Part shown: positions 8,865-15,630 of the stretch, piece by piece
Layout: each line of letters opens with the position of its first letter
How positions within the stretch are numbered: position 1 is the stretch's first letter
DNA from: Bog-159 sp050008575
GTDB lineage: Bacteria; Acidobacteriota; Terriglobia; Bryobacterales; Bryobacteraceae
Reading direction: 5' to 3'
Length of the DNA stretch: 64,000 nt
NCBI GenBank assembly: GCA_050008575.1
Contig: JBEKMJ010000017.1
Span: forward strand, 1-64,000
Position numbers and translations under genes: made by a program
The notes under the pieces: generated by a model
Databases searched by the model: none
What the model was told of the DNA's origin: nothing
What the model saw: the letters and a program-made list of their open reading frames with translations, nothing else

Positions 8865-9145
8865 GCGTGACGGACGAAAAAGACAAGCGGAGTTACACAC
8901 TGTCGGGCAATGCGGCCGGCGTTAAAGCGGGCTATCGGATGACATTGCAGGGCAAGCGGAAGCACACAGGCCAAACGCTGGTTTTCGAAGCACACAAGGA
9001 GGGCGGGCAATTCTGCCCGCAGCCGGCTTTCAGCCGGCTCTGGCCGCCTGAAAGGCGGCTGCGGCCAAGATTGGCCGCCCTCCAAAACCAAATTTACCCA
9101 CTACCGAAAATCGGGGGGAGGATACGGCATTGCGTTCATTTCTAA
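8861..9145 (+). pseudogene. Downstream half of the frameshifted small envelope gene
   Basis: This frame continues the preceding gene with about 45 residues of an OB-like domain (SVTDEKDKRSYTLSGNAA ... VFEAHKE). It then runs into the hairpin repeat at 8998, where the coding sense is lost: the residues after HKE are simply translated repeat. The original C-terminus has therefore been replaced or truncated by the repeat. It could be expressed as a separate peptide from TTG at 8861, which overlaps the previous stop, but it has no ribosome-binding site of its own. Confidence 0.55.
8998..9106. repeat. MITE-like repeat with 9-bp terminal inverted repeats
   Basis: GGAGGGCGG at 8998-9006 pairs perfectly with CCGCCCTCC at 9075-9083. 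Between them lie three smaller hairpins: GGGCGGGCAATTCTGCCCGC, AGCCGGCTTTCAGCCGGCT and GCCGCCTGAAAGGCGGC. The right end with its tail (CAAAxCCAAAT... ACCCACTACC) recurs at 139-180. The left end GGAGGGCGGGCAATTCTGC recurs at 9718-9736, where it is joined to a different module. The copy sits inside the 3' end of a broken gene. No transposase is present in the window. Confidence 0.8.
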
Positions 9146-9588
9146 CGTTCGCGATCTTGTGTGCGCTGGTAACGGCGGCAGAGGGGCAGGACCGGCACGA
9201 TTGGCAATCCCTCGCCCAGTTGCGGGCGGGCGATCGGATTCGCCTGTCCTTGAAAACGGGACCGGTGGAAGGCGCATTCCGGAGTTGGACACCGCAAGAG
9301 GTGACCGCCGGAATGGTGACCGCGCGCAGAGAGGACGTGCGCAAGATCGAGCGGTACCGGGAAGGCGGCTGGGGACGGGGCAAGCAGGCGGCCCTTGGCG
9401 CGGCGATCGGATTTGGAGGAGGATTCGCGATCGGCGCGGCGGCGGGCGGATGTCATCCGAACGAACTCCTGTGCGTCGGCCGCGGTCCCCTGGGCGCGGC
9501 GATCGGAGGCGTGGGCGCGTTGGCGGGCGCCGGGATCGGGGCGCTGATTCCCCCCCACCGTAAGGACCTGATTTATGCGGCCAAGTGA
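9130..9588 (+). CDS. Small secreted glycine-zipper protein
   Basis: The product is 152 residues. A signal peptide (to about residue 20) is followed by a compact beta-rich region (LRAGDRIRLSLKTGPVEGAF, about 30-75) resembling the Sm-like modules that often precede glycine zippers. Two Gly/Ala-rich zipper segments lie at about 85-105 and 120-140. The start is TTG with GGGGAGG about 9 nt upstream; no ATG in this frame would leave an intact signal peptide. It is likely envelope-associated. Function is not known. Confidence 0.75.
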   Translation: MRSFLTFAILCALVTAAEGQDRHDWQSLAQLRAGDRIRLSLKTGPVEGAFRSWTPQEVTAGMVTARREDVRKIERYREGGWGRGKQAALGAAIGFGGGFAIGAAAGGCHPNELLCVGRGPLGAAIGGVGALAGAGIGALIPPHRKDLIYAAK

Positions 9589-9601
9589 GGATTGGCCATC
9601 T

Positions 9602-9775
9602 GGTGGGGCAGGCGTCTACGCCCGCGGCGGGTCTCCAGACCCGCCCGATGGCGAGCTTCGCTCGCCGAGGCGGCTGCGGCCAAGGTCGACCCCCGTCCCT
9701 AGTGATCAAAACCAAGTGGAGGGCGGGCAATTCTGCGGCCTACGAGGCCGCCGCAGGCAGGGTGCCTGCCCCACT
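9602..9775. repeat. Mosaic hairpin repeat block
   Basis: Modules in order: GTGGGGCAGGCGTCTACGCC, CGGGTCTCCAGACCCG, GGCGAGCTTCGCTCGCC, a GCGGCTGCGGCC fragment, GGAGGGCGGGCAATTCTGC (identical to the left end of the 8998 element), then GGCCTACGAGGCCGCC and GCAGGCAGGGTGCCTGC, ending in GCCCCAC. A left end from one family is joined in register to modules of another. This shows recombination between families. Confidence 0.8.
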
Positions 9776-9777
9776 AC

Positions 9778-9875
9778 GACTCCAACCCCGTCTGGGTCAG
9801 GCGGTAACGCAGCGTTGCGGGTCAATCCCAGCAGACGGGCCGGCTGGCTCTTGTTGCTATCGGCGCGGCGGAGCA
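9778..9875 (-). pseudogene. Relic of the C-terminal Fis-type HTH of an NtrC-family regulator
   Basis: This 98-bp segment aligns with the last about 99 bp of the intact sigma-54 regulator at 10584-10682. I count about 80 matches over 97 aligned bases plus a 2-bp gap. On the minus strand it still reads RADSNKSQPARLLGLTRNA against RADGNKSQAARLLGLTRNA in the intact gene. After that the 2-bp deletion shifts the frame. No receiver or AAA+ domain precedes it. It is either the remnant of a tandem duplication or of an unrelated family member. Confidence 0.75.
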
Positions 9876-9893
9876 ATTAGGCATTCAATCCGT

Positions 9894-10244
9894 ATGACGA
9901 CTCTCGTGAAAATCAACCGCAGAGGCCAGATGACCCTGCCCATCAAACTACGCTCCCTGGCGGGCATCTCCGACGGGGACTTGGTGGAAGCCGCATTCCA
10001 GCGTGGCAAGATCGTCATCACCCCCAAACTCGTCATCGACCGCTCCAAGTTTCCCACCGCTGACGAGGAATACACTCTGGCCCAGCGCCGCGTCATCGAC
10101 GCCCGTCTCGCCAAATCCGACTTGGATATCAGGCACGGCCGCGTCTACGGCCCGTTCAATACCGCGGAAGAGATGGCCGCCTCCATCGAGGCCAATATTA
10201 AGAAGATCCGGACGGCAAAGAAGAGATCGAAGCCCGCGCGATGA
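9894..10244 (+). CDS. AbrB/MazE-family antitoxin
   Basis: This 116-residue protein has an N-terminal SpoVT/AbrB swapped-hairpin domain (VKINRRGQMTLPIKLRSLAG, residues about 4-24, continuing to about 50). A longer C-terminal part would bind the toxin and ends in a Lys/Arg-rich tail. The start is the ATG of MTTLVKINRRG; the open frame extends upstream only through repeat and relic DNA. It overlaps the following toxin remnant by 4 bp (ATGA), typical of a type II toxin-antitoxin operon. Because the toxin is broken, this is now an orphan antitoxin. Confidence 0.85.
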   Translation: MTTLVKINRRGQMTLPIKLRSLAGISDGDLVEAAFQRGKIVITPKLVIDRSKFPTADEEYTLAQRRVIDARLAKSDLDIRHGRVYGPFNTAEEMAASIEANIKKIRTAKKRSKPAR

Positions 10245-10379
10245 AACTTGCCTATACTCGGAGCGCCCTCGGCACTCTGAGCCAGCTCCCGCTTCCTATA
10301 CGCAAGGCCTTGGCGTTTCTACTTCAGAATCGTGGGCGACACGTACATCGTCACCGATATCATTCCCCATCCCAAATGA
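10241..10379 (+). pseudogene. RelE/ParE-type toxin with internal deletion
   Basis: The ATG overlaps the antitoxin stop and gives MKLAYTRSALGTLSQLPLP, the normal start of a RelE/ParE-like mRNA interferase. After about 24 residues the frame changes. From 10317 another frame reads FYFRIVGDTYIVTDIIPHPK and stops at 10379, which is the normal C-terminus of this family. About 40-45 central residues are missing, and the junction shifts frame by one. In the original frame the ORF runs on meaninglessly to 10522. The toxin should be inactive. Confidence 0.75.
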
Positions 10380-10546
10380 GGGGGGACGGGGAGGCCCTTG
10401 AACCCGGTCTAGGTCTCGCTGGCGTTCGCATGGGCTGCCGTGGGGGTGGCACACGAGAATTCGAGCGGGGGTGCATCGATCCTGAGTTGGTACTGCTACA
10501 GCCTGTTCCGGCTACATCGTAGGGAGATTTTCGGGGTGCGAACACG

Positions 10547-10563
10547 GCACGCTGGGAGCGTGC
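10547..10563 (-). terminator. Hairpin after the NtrC-type regulator
   Basis: GCACGCT-GGG-AGCGTGC is a perfect 7-bp stem with a 3-nt loop, 17 bp past the stop of the minus-strand regulator. There is no clear T-run, so it may stabilise the 3' end rather than act as an intrinsic terminator. Confidence 0.4.
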
Positions 10564-10579
10564 GCCACAAGGCAGGGAA

Positions 10580-11953
10580 TTAAGATTCCAGCCCCATCTG
10601 CGTCAGCCGGTAGCGCAGCGCATTGCGCGTCAGCCCCAACAGCCGCGCCGCCTGGCTCTTGTTGCCATCCGCGCGCCGCAGCGCCTCGCGGATAAGATCC
10701 TGCTCGTATTGATCGAGCGTCAGCCCGTCGGGCAGAAAGCGGTCCGCCTGATCCGCTTGCGCGCGGCTGCGCGGCGCCATTTCCAGCTTGATATCGGCGG
10801 CGTCCAGGCGCTCGCCGGAGCACATCACCAAGCTGCGCTCGATCACGTTCTCCAGCTCGCGCACGTTTCCCGGCCAGTGGTATGACATCAGCTTGGCGAT
10901 GGCGGCATCGGTGATGTCGTGCACGCGGTTGCCCGTGTCCGGCCCCAACTTCGTGACGAAGTGCTGCGCCAGAAAGGGAATATCCTCTTTGCGCTCCCGC
11001 AGCGGCGGAATGTTCATCGGCACTACGTTGAGGCGGTAATAAAGGTCTTCGCGGAAGGTGCCCTGCTCGAGCGCGGCGCGCAAATCCTGGTTCGTGGCGG
11101 CCACCACGCGCACGTCGATATGGCGGGTGACGTTGCTGCCCAGGCGCTCGAATTCGCGCTCCTGCAGCACGCGCAGCAGCTTCACCTGAATGGTGGCGGG
11201 CACGTCGCCGATTTCGTCCAGGAAGACGGTGCCGGTATCGGCTTGCTCGAACTTGCCGGGCTTGGTGGTCATGGCGCCGGTGAAAGCGCCTTTTTCGTAG
11301 CCGAACAGTTCGCTCTCCATCAGGTTTTCCGGCAAAGCCGTGCAGTTGATCTTCACCAACGGCCGGTCGCGGCGCGGCGAGTGGAAGTGGATGGCGCGCG
11401 CGATCAGATCCTTGCCCACGCCGCTTTCGCCCGCCAACAGCACGGTGGCGCGGGTGGGCGCGACGCGCATGATAGTGGCGAAGACTTCCTGCATGGGGGC
11501 GCTGCGGCCCACGATGTTATCGAAGGCATAGCGCCGCCCCAACTCTTCGCGAAGCTGCAGGTTTTCGTCGCGCAGGGCGCGCATTTCGAGCGCCTTCTGC
11601 ACAACCGTCATCAGGTGATCCAACGAAAACGGCTTCAGCAGGAAATCGGTGGCGCCGGTCTTCATGGCCTCCACGGCGGTCTCGATGGTGCCGAAAGCGG
11701 TCATGACAATGACGGGCGTTTGCGAGTTCTGGCGGCGGATGGCGGCCAGCAACTGGAGACCGTCCATTTGCGGCAGCCGCAGATCGGTTAGTACCAGGTC
11801 GGCGCGGTCGGCGAGTTTCAGACCTTCTTCGCCGGTGCGGGCCTTGTCCACTTCAAAGCCGGCGGAGGTGAGTTGGAGTTCCAGGACGCGGCGGAGTTTC
11901 TCTTCGTCCTCAACCACCAGGATGCGTCTTTTCATGGGAGCGTTTTCTTTCAT
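10580..11953 (-). CDS. Sigma-54-dependent response regulator (NtrC family)
   Basis: The 457-residue protein has three domains. The receiver (about 8-122) has phospho-acceptor Asp57 in VLTDLRLP and conserved Lys107. The AAA+ sigma-54 interaction domain (about 147-380) has Walker A GESGVGKD at 175-182, GAFTGA (the sigma-54 contact loop) and Walker B LDEIGD. A C-terminal Fis-type HTH spans about 420-457 (NKSQAARLLGLTRNALRYR). It activates sigma-54 promoters after phosphorylation, but no histidine kinase gene is in the window. ATG at 11953 or, six codons later, the ATG of MKRRILVVED is possible. A decayed copy of its HTH lies about 700 bp away. Confidence 0.93.
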   Translation of the reverse strand: MKENAPMKRRILVVEDEEKLRRVLELQLTSAGFEVDKARTGEEGLKLADRADLVLTDLRLPQMDGLQLLAAIRRQNSQTPVIVMTAFGTIETAVEAMKTGATDFLLKPFSLDHLMTVVQKALEMRALRDENLQLREELGRRYAFDNIVGRSAPMQEVFATIMRVAPTRATVLLAGESGVGKDLIARAIHFHSPRRDRPLVKINCTALPENLMESELFGYEKGAFTGAMTTKPGKFEQADTGTVFLDEIGDVPATIQVKLLRVLQEREFERLGSNVTRHIDVRVVAATNQDLRAALEQGTFREDLYYRLNVVPMNIPPLRERKEDIPFLAQHFVTKLGPDTGNRVHDITDAAIAKLMSYHWPGNVRELENVIERSLVMCSGERLDAADIKLEMAPRSRAQADQADRFLPDGLTLDQYEQDLIREALRRADGNKSQAARLLGLTRNALRYRLTQMGLES

Positions 11954-12112
11954 CTTAACGCGCGAAAGGCGTCACTTGATTAAGGCCAGACATATCGGAA
12001 AACGTTCCCAAAATAAAAGCTTGTATTTGAGAGAGAACTTTGGTACCGTTTCTTAACCATTTAAAGTGCTTACTGTCTGAAATGACACGTTCGCAAGGGA
12101 GGTGCCAGCTTC

Positions 12113-12511
12113 ATGAACAAACGAACCAGCAGCGCAGTGTTGTCAAATTCAACAGAGATCTATCGCCAGATGCTGCTCGACAAACGGGAGCAGGTGGTCT
12201 CCGGCATGGGGGTCAAGTTCGACACAATTGCCAAAATGGGCCGCGTGGCGGAGGAGGATCAGGCGCAACTCTCGCACGACGAGTTCGTCTCGCTCCGGCT
12301 GAACAGCCTGGATTACGGGCAACTTCGGCTGGTGGAGGAAGCTCTGGACCGGGTACAATCGGGCGATTTCGGAGTTTGCCTGGCGTGCGAGCAGCCCATT
12401 CCGTCCAAGCGCCTGCAGGCCCTGCCATGGGCCCGCTATTGTGTGCCGTGCCAGGAAAGCATCGGGATGCTACAGGAAGAGGAACTGCACGCAGTGCGGC
12501 TGCGGCCGTAG
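12113..12511 (+). CDS. DksA/TraR-family zinc-finger protein
   Basis: This 132-residue protein has a helical N-terminal half followed by a C4 zinc finger (CLAC at about 92-95, CVPC at about 114-117), as in DksA/TraR proteins. These bind the RNA polymerase secondary channel and modulate promoters with ppGpp. The coiled-coil tip of true DksA (DxxDxA) is not clearly present, so a general stress-type paralogue is more likely. GGGAGG lies about 10 nt before the ATG. It is divergent from the NtrC-type regulator and convergent with trxA. Confidence 0.85.
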   Translation: MNKRTSSAVLSNSTEIYRQMLLDKREQVVSGMGVKFDTIAKMGRVAEEDQAQLSHDEFVSLRLNSLDYGQLRLVEEALDRVQSGDFGVCLACEQPIPSKRLQALPWARYCVPCQESIGMLQEEELHAVRLRP

Positions 12512-12528
12512 GGATTTGCTGGAAAGGG

Positions 12529-12552
12529 AGGACAGGCCAGGAGGCCTGTCCT
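12529..12552. terminator. Hairpin between convergent dksA-like and trxA genes
   Basis: AGGACAGGCC-AGGA-GGCCTGTCCT is a perfect 10-bp stem with a 4-nt loop in the 39-bp gap between two convergent genes. It overlaps the trxA stop by a base or two. It could end transcription from both sides. It also resembles the GGACAGGC...GCCTGT hairpin module seen at 61866-61928. Confidence 0.55.
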
Positions 12553-12898
12553 ACTGCGCCTGTGGCTGCGCGACGTGCGCGTCGACCATGCGCACCACTT
12601 CCGACTTGCCGACCGCGCCTACGCGCTGCTCCACCACCTGCCCGCCCTTGAAGAGCAACAGGGTAGGGATGCCCCGGATGTTGTAGCGTCCGGCCGTGTT
12701 GATATTGGAATCCACGTCCAGCTTGCCCACTTTCAGCTTCCCGGCGTATTCCTGCGCCACCACGTCGATGGTCGGCGCCATCTGCCGGCAGGGGCCGCAC
12801 CACTCGGCCCAGAAATCCACTAAAACCGGCACTTCCGACCGCAGAACATCCTGGTCGAAACTGCCGTCGGTGAAGGTTAGGGTATTTTGACCCGCCAT
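12551..12898 (-). CDS. trxA: Thioredoxin
   Basis: This 115-residue cytoplasmic thioredoxin has the WCGPC active site (about residues 33-37), the FWAEWCGPC context, the cis-proline segment GIPTLLLF and the conserved Asp in VLVDFWA. It reduces protein disulfides and could serve as electron donor to the ArsC/LMW-PTP-like protein, although that gene is unlinked. No signal peptide. The C-terminal AQPQAQ tail is slightly longer than usual. Confidence 0.96.
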   Translation of the reverse strand: MAGQNTLTFTDGSFDQDVLRSEVPVLVDFWAEWCGPCRQMAPTIDVVAQEYAGKLKVGKLDVDSNINTAGRYNIRGIPTLLLFKGGQVVEQRVGAVGKSEVVRMVDAHVAQPQAQ

Positions 12899-12985
12899 TA
12901 CTTTTCTACTCTCCTATACAAGAAATTAGATACATTTACTGCGCGTTGGATTCAAATCCCACTTCCACGCCGGCTAAAGCCTGCG

Positions 12986-14401
12986 CTACCGTACCAGCCG
13001 ATCGTAAAGACGGGCGTACTCGGCGGCCGAGACGCGCCACGAAAAATCCTTGGCCATACCAGCCAGCATGATCGTCCGCCAGCCTTCCGCATCGGCGAAC
13101 GCCTCGCGTGCCGCCCGCAAAGCGCCTACCAGGGCGCTTCCCGAGTATTCCCAGAACTTAAAACCCGTTCCAGGTTCGATGGTATCATCAAGTCCGCCGG
13201 TCGCGCGCACCACCGGGACCGTGCCGTACTTCAAGCTGTAGATCTGGTTCAAGCCGCAGGGTTCGTAGCGGCTGGGCATCAGGAATAGGTCCGCGCCGGC
13301 TTCGATCTTGTGCGCCAACGCGTTATCGTATCCGATGCGCACGGCGATGCGCGCGGGATGCCGCGCCGCGATGGCCTGGAACAGTTCCTCGTATTGCGGC
13401 TCGCCCGCGCCCAGCGCCGCCATATAATAACCTTCGGCTACCAGGCCGTCGGCGGCGTCCGCGACCAGATCGGCGCCCTTTTGGCTGGTGAAGCGGGAGA
13501 CGATGCCGATCAAGGGGGCGTCCATGGCTTCCGCCGGCAGTGAAAACGCATTCACCAAGTCCTGTTTGCAGATGCGTTTGCCGCTCAAATCGCCGGTAGA
13601 ATAATGCGCCGCGATGTGGGCGTCGGTCTCCGGATCCCACTCCGTGTAGTCCACGCCGTTCAAAATGCCGGACAAGACCTGGGTGCGCGCGCGCAGCACG
13701 CCATCCAGTCCGAAACCGTATTCCGGCGTCTGAATCTCGCGCGCGTAGGTGGGGCTGACCGTGTTCAGCGCTTCGGCATAGTTCAGCCCGCCCTTCAGGT
13801 AACAGACTTTGCCGAAGAACTCGATGCCGCTAGGACGGAACTCCTCGGTTCCGGCGAGGCCGATTTCGGCCAGCGCGGCGGCCGGAAAGAGCCCGTGGTA
13901 TCCCAAGTTGTGAATGGTGAACAGCGAGTGGATGCCGAGGAACGTGGGGTCGTTGCCGTAAATCGTGCGCATGTAGGCCGGCGCCAAGCCCGCCTGCCAA
14001 TCGTGACCGTGCAGGATATCGGGCCGCCATACGCGCCGGCAGAACGCCAGCGCCGCTTGCGCCAGGACCGCGAAGCGGATGTGATTATCGGGATAGTCCA
14101 CGCCGTCTTCGCCATACAAGCCGGGGCGGTCGTAGAGTGGGGGGTAATCCAGGAAGTAGAATGGCGTCTCGCGCTCGATCAGATACACGGATGTGTCATA
14201 GCGGTTGGGTGGGAGCCAGATGGGCAGGGAGTCGTAGACGCGCCGCGCGTTCTTGAGATCCACTGTGGCGTAGCGCGGCAACAGGACCGCTACTTCGTGG
14301 CCCAGGGCCTTCAAGGCGGCCGGCAGCGACCCGACCACGTCGGCCAGTCCACCGGTTTTGGCGAAAGGGGCTGCCTCGGATGCCACCATCAGGATTTTCA
14401 T
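12986..14401 (-). CDS. glgA: Glycogen synthase (ADP-glucose, GT5)
   Basis: GlgA extends alpha-1,4-glucan chains from ADP-glucose. The 471-residue length is typical of the family. The N-terminal ADP-glucose-binding motif is KTGGLADV with Lys15. HDWQAGLAPAYM (about 150) and the C-terminal nucleotide-sugar site (MPSRYEPCGLNQIYSLKYG, followed by TGGLDDT) are all present. No other glycogen gene (glgB, glgC or glgP) is in the window. It is divergent from the CDF transporter across a 108-bp gap containing a repeat. Confidence 0.96.
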   Translation of the reverse strand: MKILMVASEAAPFAKTGGLADVVGSLPAALKALGHEVAVLLPRYATVDLKNARRVYDSLPIWLPPNRYDTSVYLIERETPFYFLDYPPLYDRPGLYGEDGVDYPDNHIRFAVLAQAALAFCRRVWRPDILHGHDWQAGLAPAYMRTIYGNDPTFLGIHSLFTIHNLGYHGLFPAAALAEIGLAGTEEFRPSGIEFFGKVCYLKGGLNYAEALNTVSPTYAREIQTPEYGFGLDGVLRARTQVLSGILNGVDYTEWDPETDAHIAAHYSTGDLSGKRICKQDLVNAFSLPAEAMDAPLIGIVSRFTSQKGADLVADAADGLVAEGYYMAALGAGEPQYEELFQAIAARHPARIAVRIGYDNALAHKIEAGADLFLMPSRYEPCGLNQIYSLKYGTVPVVRATGGLDDTIEPGTGFKFWEYSGSALVGALRAAREAFADAEGWRTIMLAGMAKDFSWRVSAAEYARLYDRLVR

Positions 14402-14442
14402 GGAGGTTTAAGGATTAGTCTAGCAGCCTGTGATTGCACACA

Positions 14443-14482
14443 GGCGGCCTGCGGGCCGCCGCGGGCAGGGTGCCTGCCCCAC
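14443..14482. repeat. Double hairpin repeat, glgA-CDF gap
   Basis: GGCGGCCTGCGGGCCGCC is joined to GGGCAGGGTGCCTGCCC and ends in GCCCCAC. It lies between divergent genes and so probably sits within the promoter region rather than acting as a terminator. Confidence 0.75.
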
Positions 14483-14509
14483 TGCGGTAAAATCGGTAAT
14501 GGAGGCTGT

Positions 14510-15457
14510 TTGCACTCACATTCTCACGCGCACTCGCACGGCGCCGCGACCGGCCGCATCCTCTGGTGGTCCCAGGTGGCGACCTTCGCATTCGTGGGAG
14601 TTGAGGTAATCGCAGGCATCCAAGCCCACAGTCTGGCGCTGCTTTCCGACGCCGGCCACAACTTCACGGACGGGCTGGCTTTGTTGCTCGCCTGGTTTGG
14701 CGTTTATCTGCAATCCAGGCCGGCCAACCAAATCAAGACATACGGTTATCACCGCGCCGGTGTGCTGACGGCGTTCGTGAACGCCATGACGCTGGTGGCG
14801 CTATCCGCCTGGATTTTCTACGAAGGCTGGCAGCGGCTGCGGAACCCCGCGCCCGTGGGCGAAACCGTGATGATGCTGGTAGCCGCTGGCGGACTGGCGC
14901 TGAATGGCGGCATCATGTGGGGACTGCGCGCGGCGCGCCACGGCGACATCAACATCCGCAGCGCCTTCGTGCATATGCTGGGCGACCTGCTGGGATCCGT
15001 GGCCATCATCGTGGGCGCGCTGATCATTCGCTACACCGGCTGGATCCAGGTGGACCCGATTCTCTCAATCCTGATCGGCGCGCTGATCGTGTGGACGGCC
15101 TGGGACATTATCAAGGAGTCGCTCAATATCCTGCTGGAAGGCCTACCGCGCGGACTGGAACTGCAATCGGTGACCGCCGCGATGTGCCAGGTGGAGGGCG
15201 TGTTGGACGTGCACGATCTGCACATCTGGAGCCTGGGATCGAGCATCCATGCGCTGAGCTGTCACGTGCTGATTGAGGACGTGCCGCCGTCCGCCAGCAA
15301 CTGCATTCTGGCGCGCATCAACGACATGCTGGCGCACGATTTCCACATTCGCCACTCCACGGTGCAGTTCGAGCACGTGGGCTGCGCGGTGGCGGAGAGC
15401 GGGTGCGTGATCCCGGCGGAAGAGCCCCAGACGCACTCGCATTCTCACCCACACTGA
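14510..15457 (+). CDS. Cation diffusion facilitator (Zn/Co/Cd exporter, CzcD/ZitB type)
   Basis: This 315-residue protein exports divalent metal ions in exchange for protons. It has six predicted membrane helices. The transport-site motifs are SDAGHNFTD in helix 2 and HMLGD in helix 5. A cytoplasmic C-terminal domain (about 210-295) carries the HDLHIWSLG signature. Both ends are His-rich: HSHSHAHSHG directly after the start and HSHSHPH at the very end. The start is TTG with GGAGG 4 nt upstream; there is no usable ATG before the first helix. It is ZitB/CzcD-like; zinc is the likeliest substrate, by family. Confidence 0.92.
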   Translation: MHSHSHAHSHGAATGRILWWSQVATFAFVGVEVIAGIQAHSLALLSDAGHNFTDGLALLLAWFGVYLQSRPANQIKTYGYHRAGVLTAFVNAMTLVALSAWIFYEGWQRLRNPAPVGETVMMLVAAGGLALNGGIMWGLRAARHGDINIRSAFVHMLGDLLGSVAIIVGALIIRYTGWIQVDPILSILIGALIVWTAWDIIKESLNILLEGLPRGLELQSVTAAMCQVEGVLDVHDLHIWSLGSSIHALSCHVLIEDVPPSASNCILARINDMLAHDFHIRHSTVQFEHVGCAVAESGCVIPAEEPQTHSHSHPH

Positions 15458-15465
15458 CCACTTCT

Positions 15466-15556
15466 GTGGGGCAGAGGCCATTTCAATTGGGAGCCCTTGT
15501 GGCGCACGCCCCCGGCGTGCTTGGCACGCATGCCAACACAGGCGAGCCTGCCCCAC
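15466..15556. repeat. Repeat remnants after the CDF gene
   Basis: GTGGGGCAG opens the block and GCCTGCCCCAC closes it. Inside lie a GTGGCGCACGCCCCCGGCG segment related to the module at 1658 and a GGCACGCATGCC palindrome. Downstream, before 15630, another hairpin-like GGGCCGGGAAGCCGGTCC follows. Confidence 0.6.
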
Positions 15557-15630
15557 TCGCCCCTTTAGCTTCAATTAGTTGGGTTTTGATTGTCCCAGGC
15601 CGGCACCATGACAGGGCCGGGAAGCCGGTC

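Larger units (their letters stand above)
9589..9893. other. Repeat and relic region before the AbrB gene
   Basis: This 305-bp gap contains a repeat mosaic (9602-9775) and then a decayed copy of the C-terminal HTH of an NtrC-type regulator (9778-9875). Nothing else is recognisable. Confidence 0.65.

Noticed and set aside
12940..12985. Possible tRNA T-arm (TTCAAAT loop)
   Set aside because: The flanking bases do not form a 5-bp stem and no acceptor, D or anticodon arm could be built.
13604..14509. Very long open frame upstream of the CDF gene
   Set aside because: It is antisense to glgA; the real start is the TTG after GGAGG at 14510.
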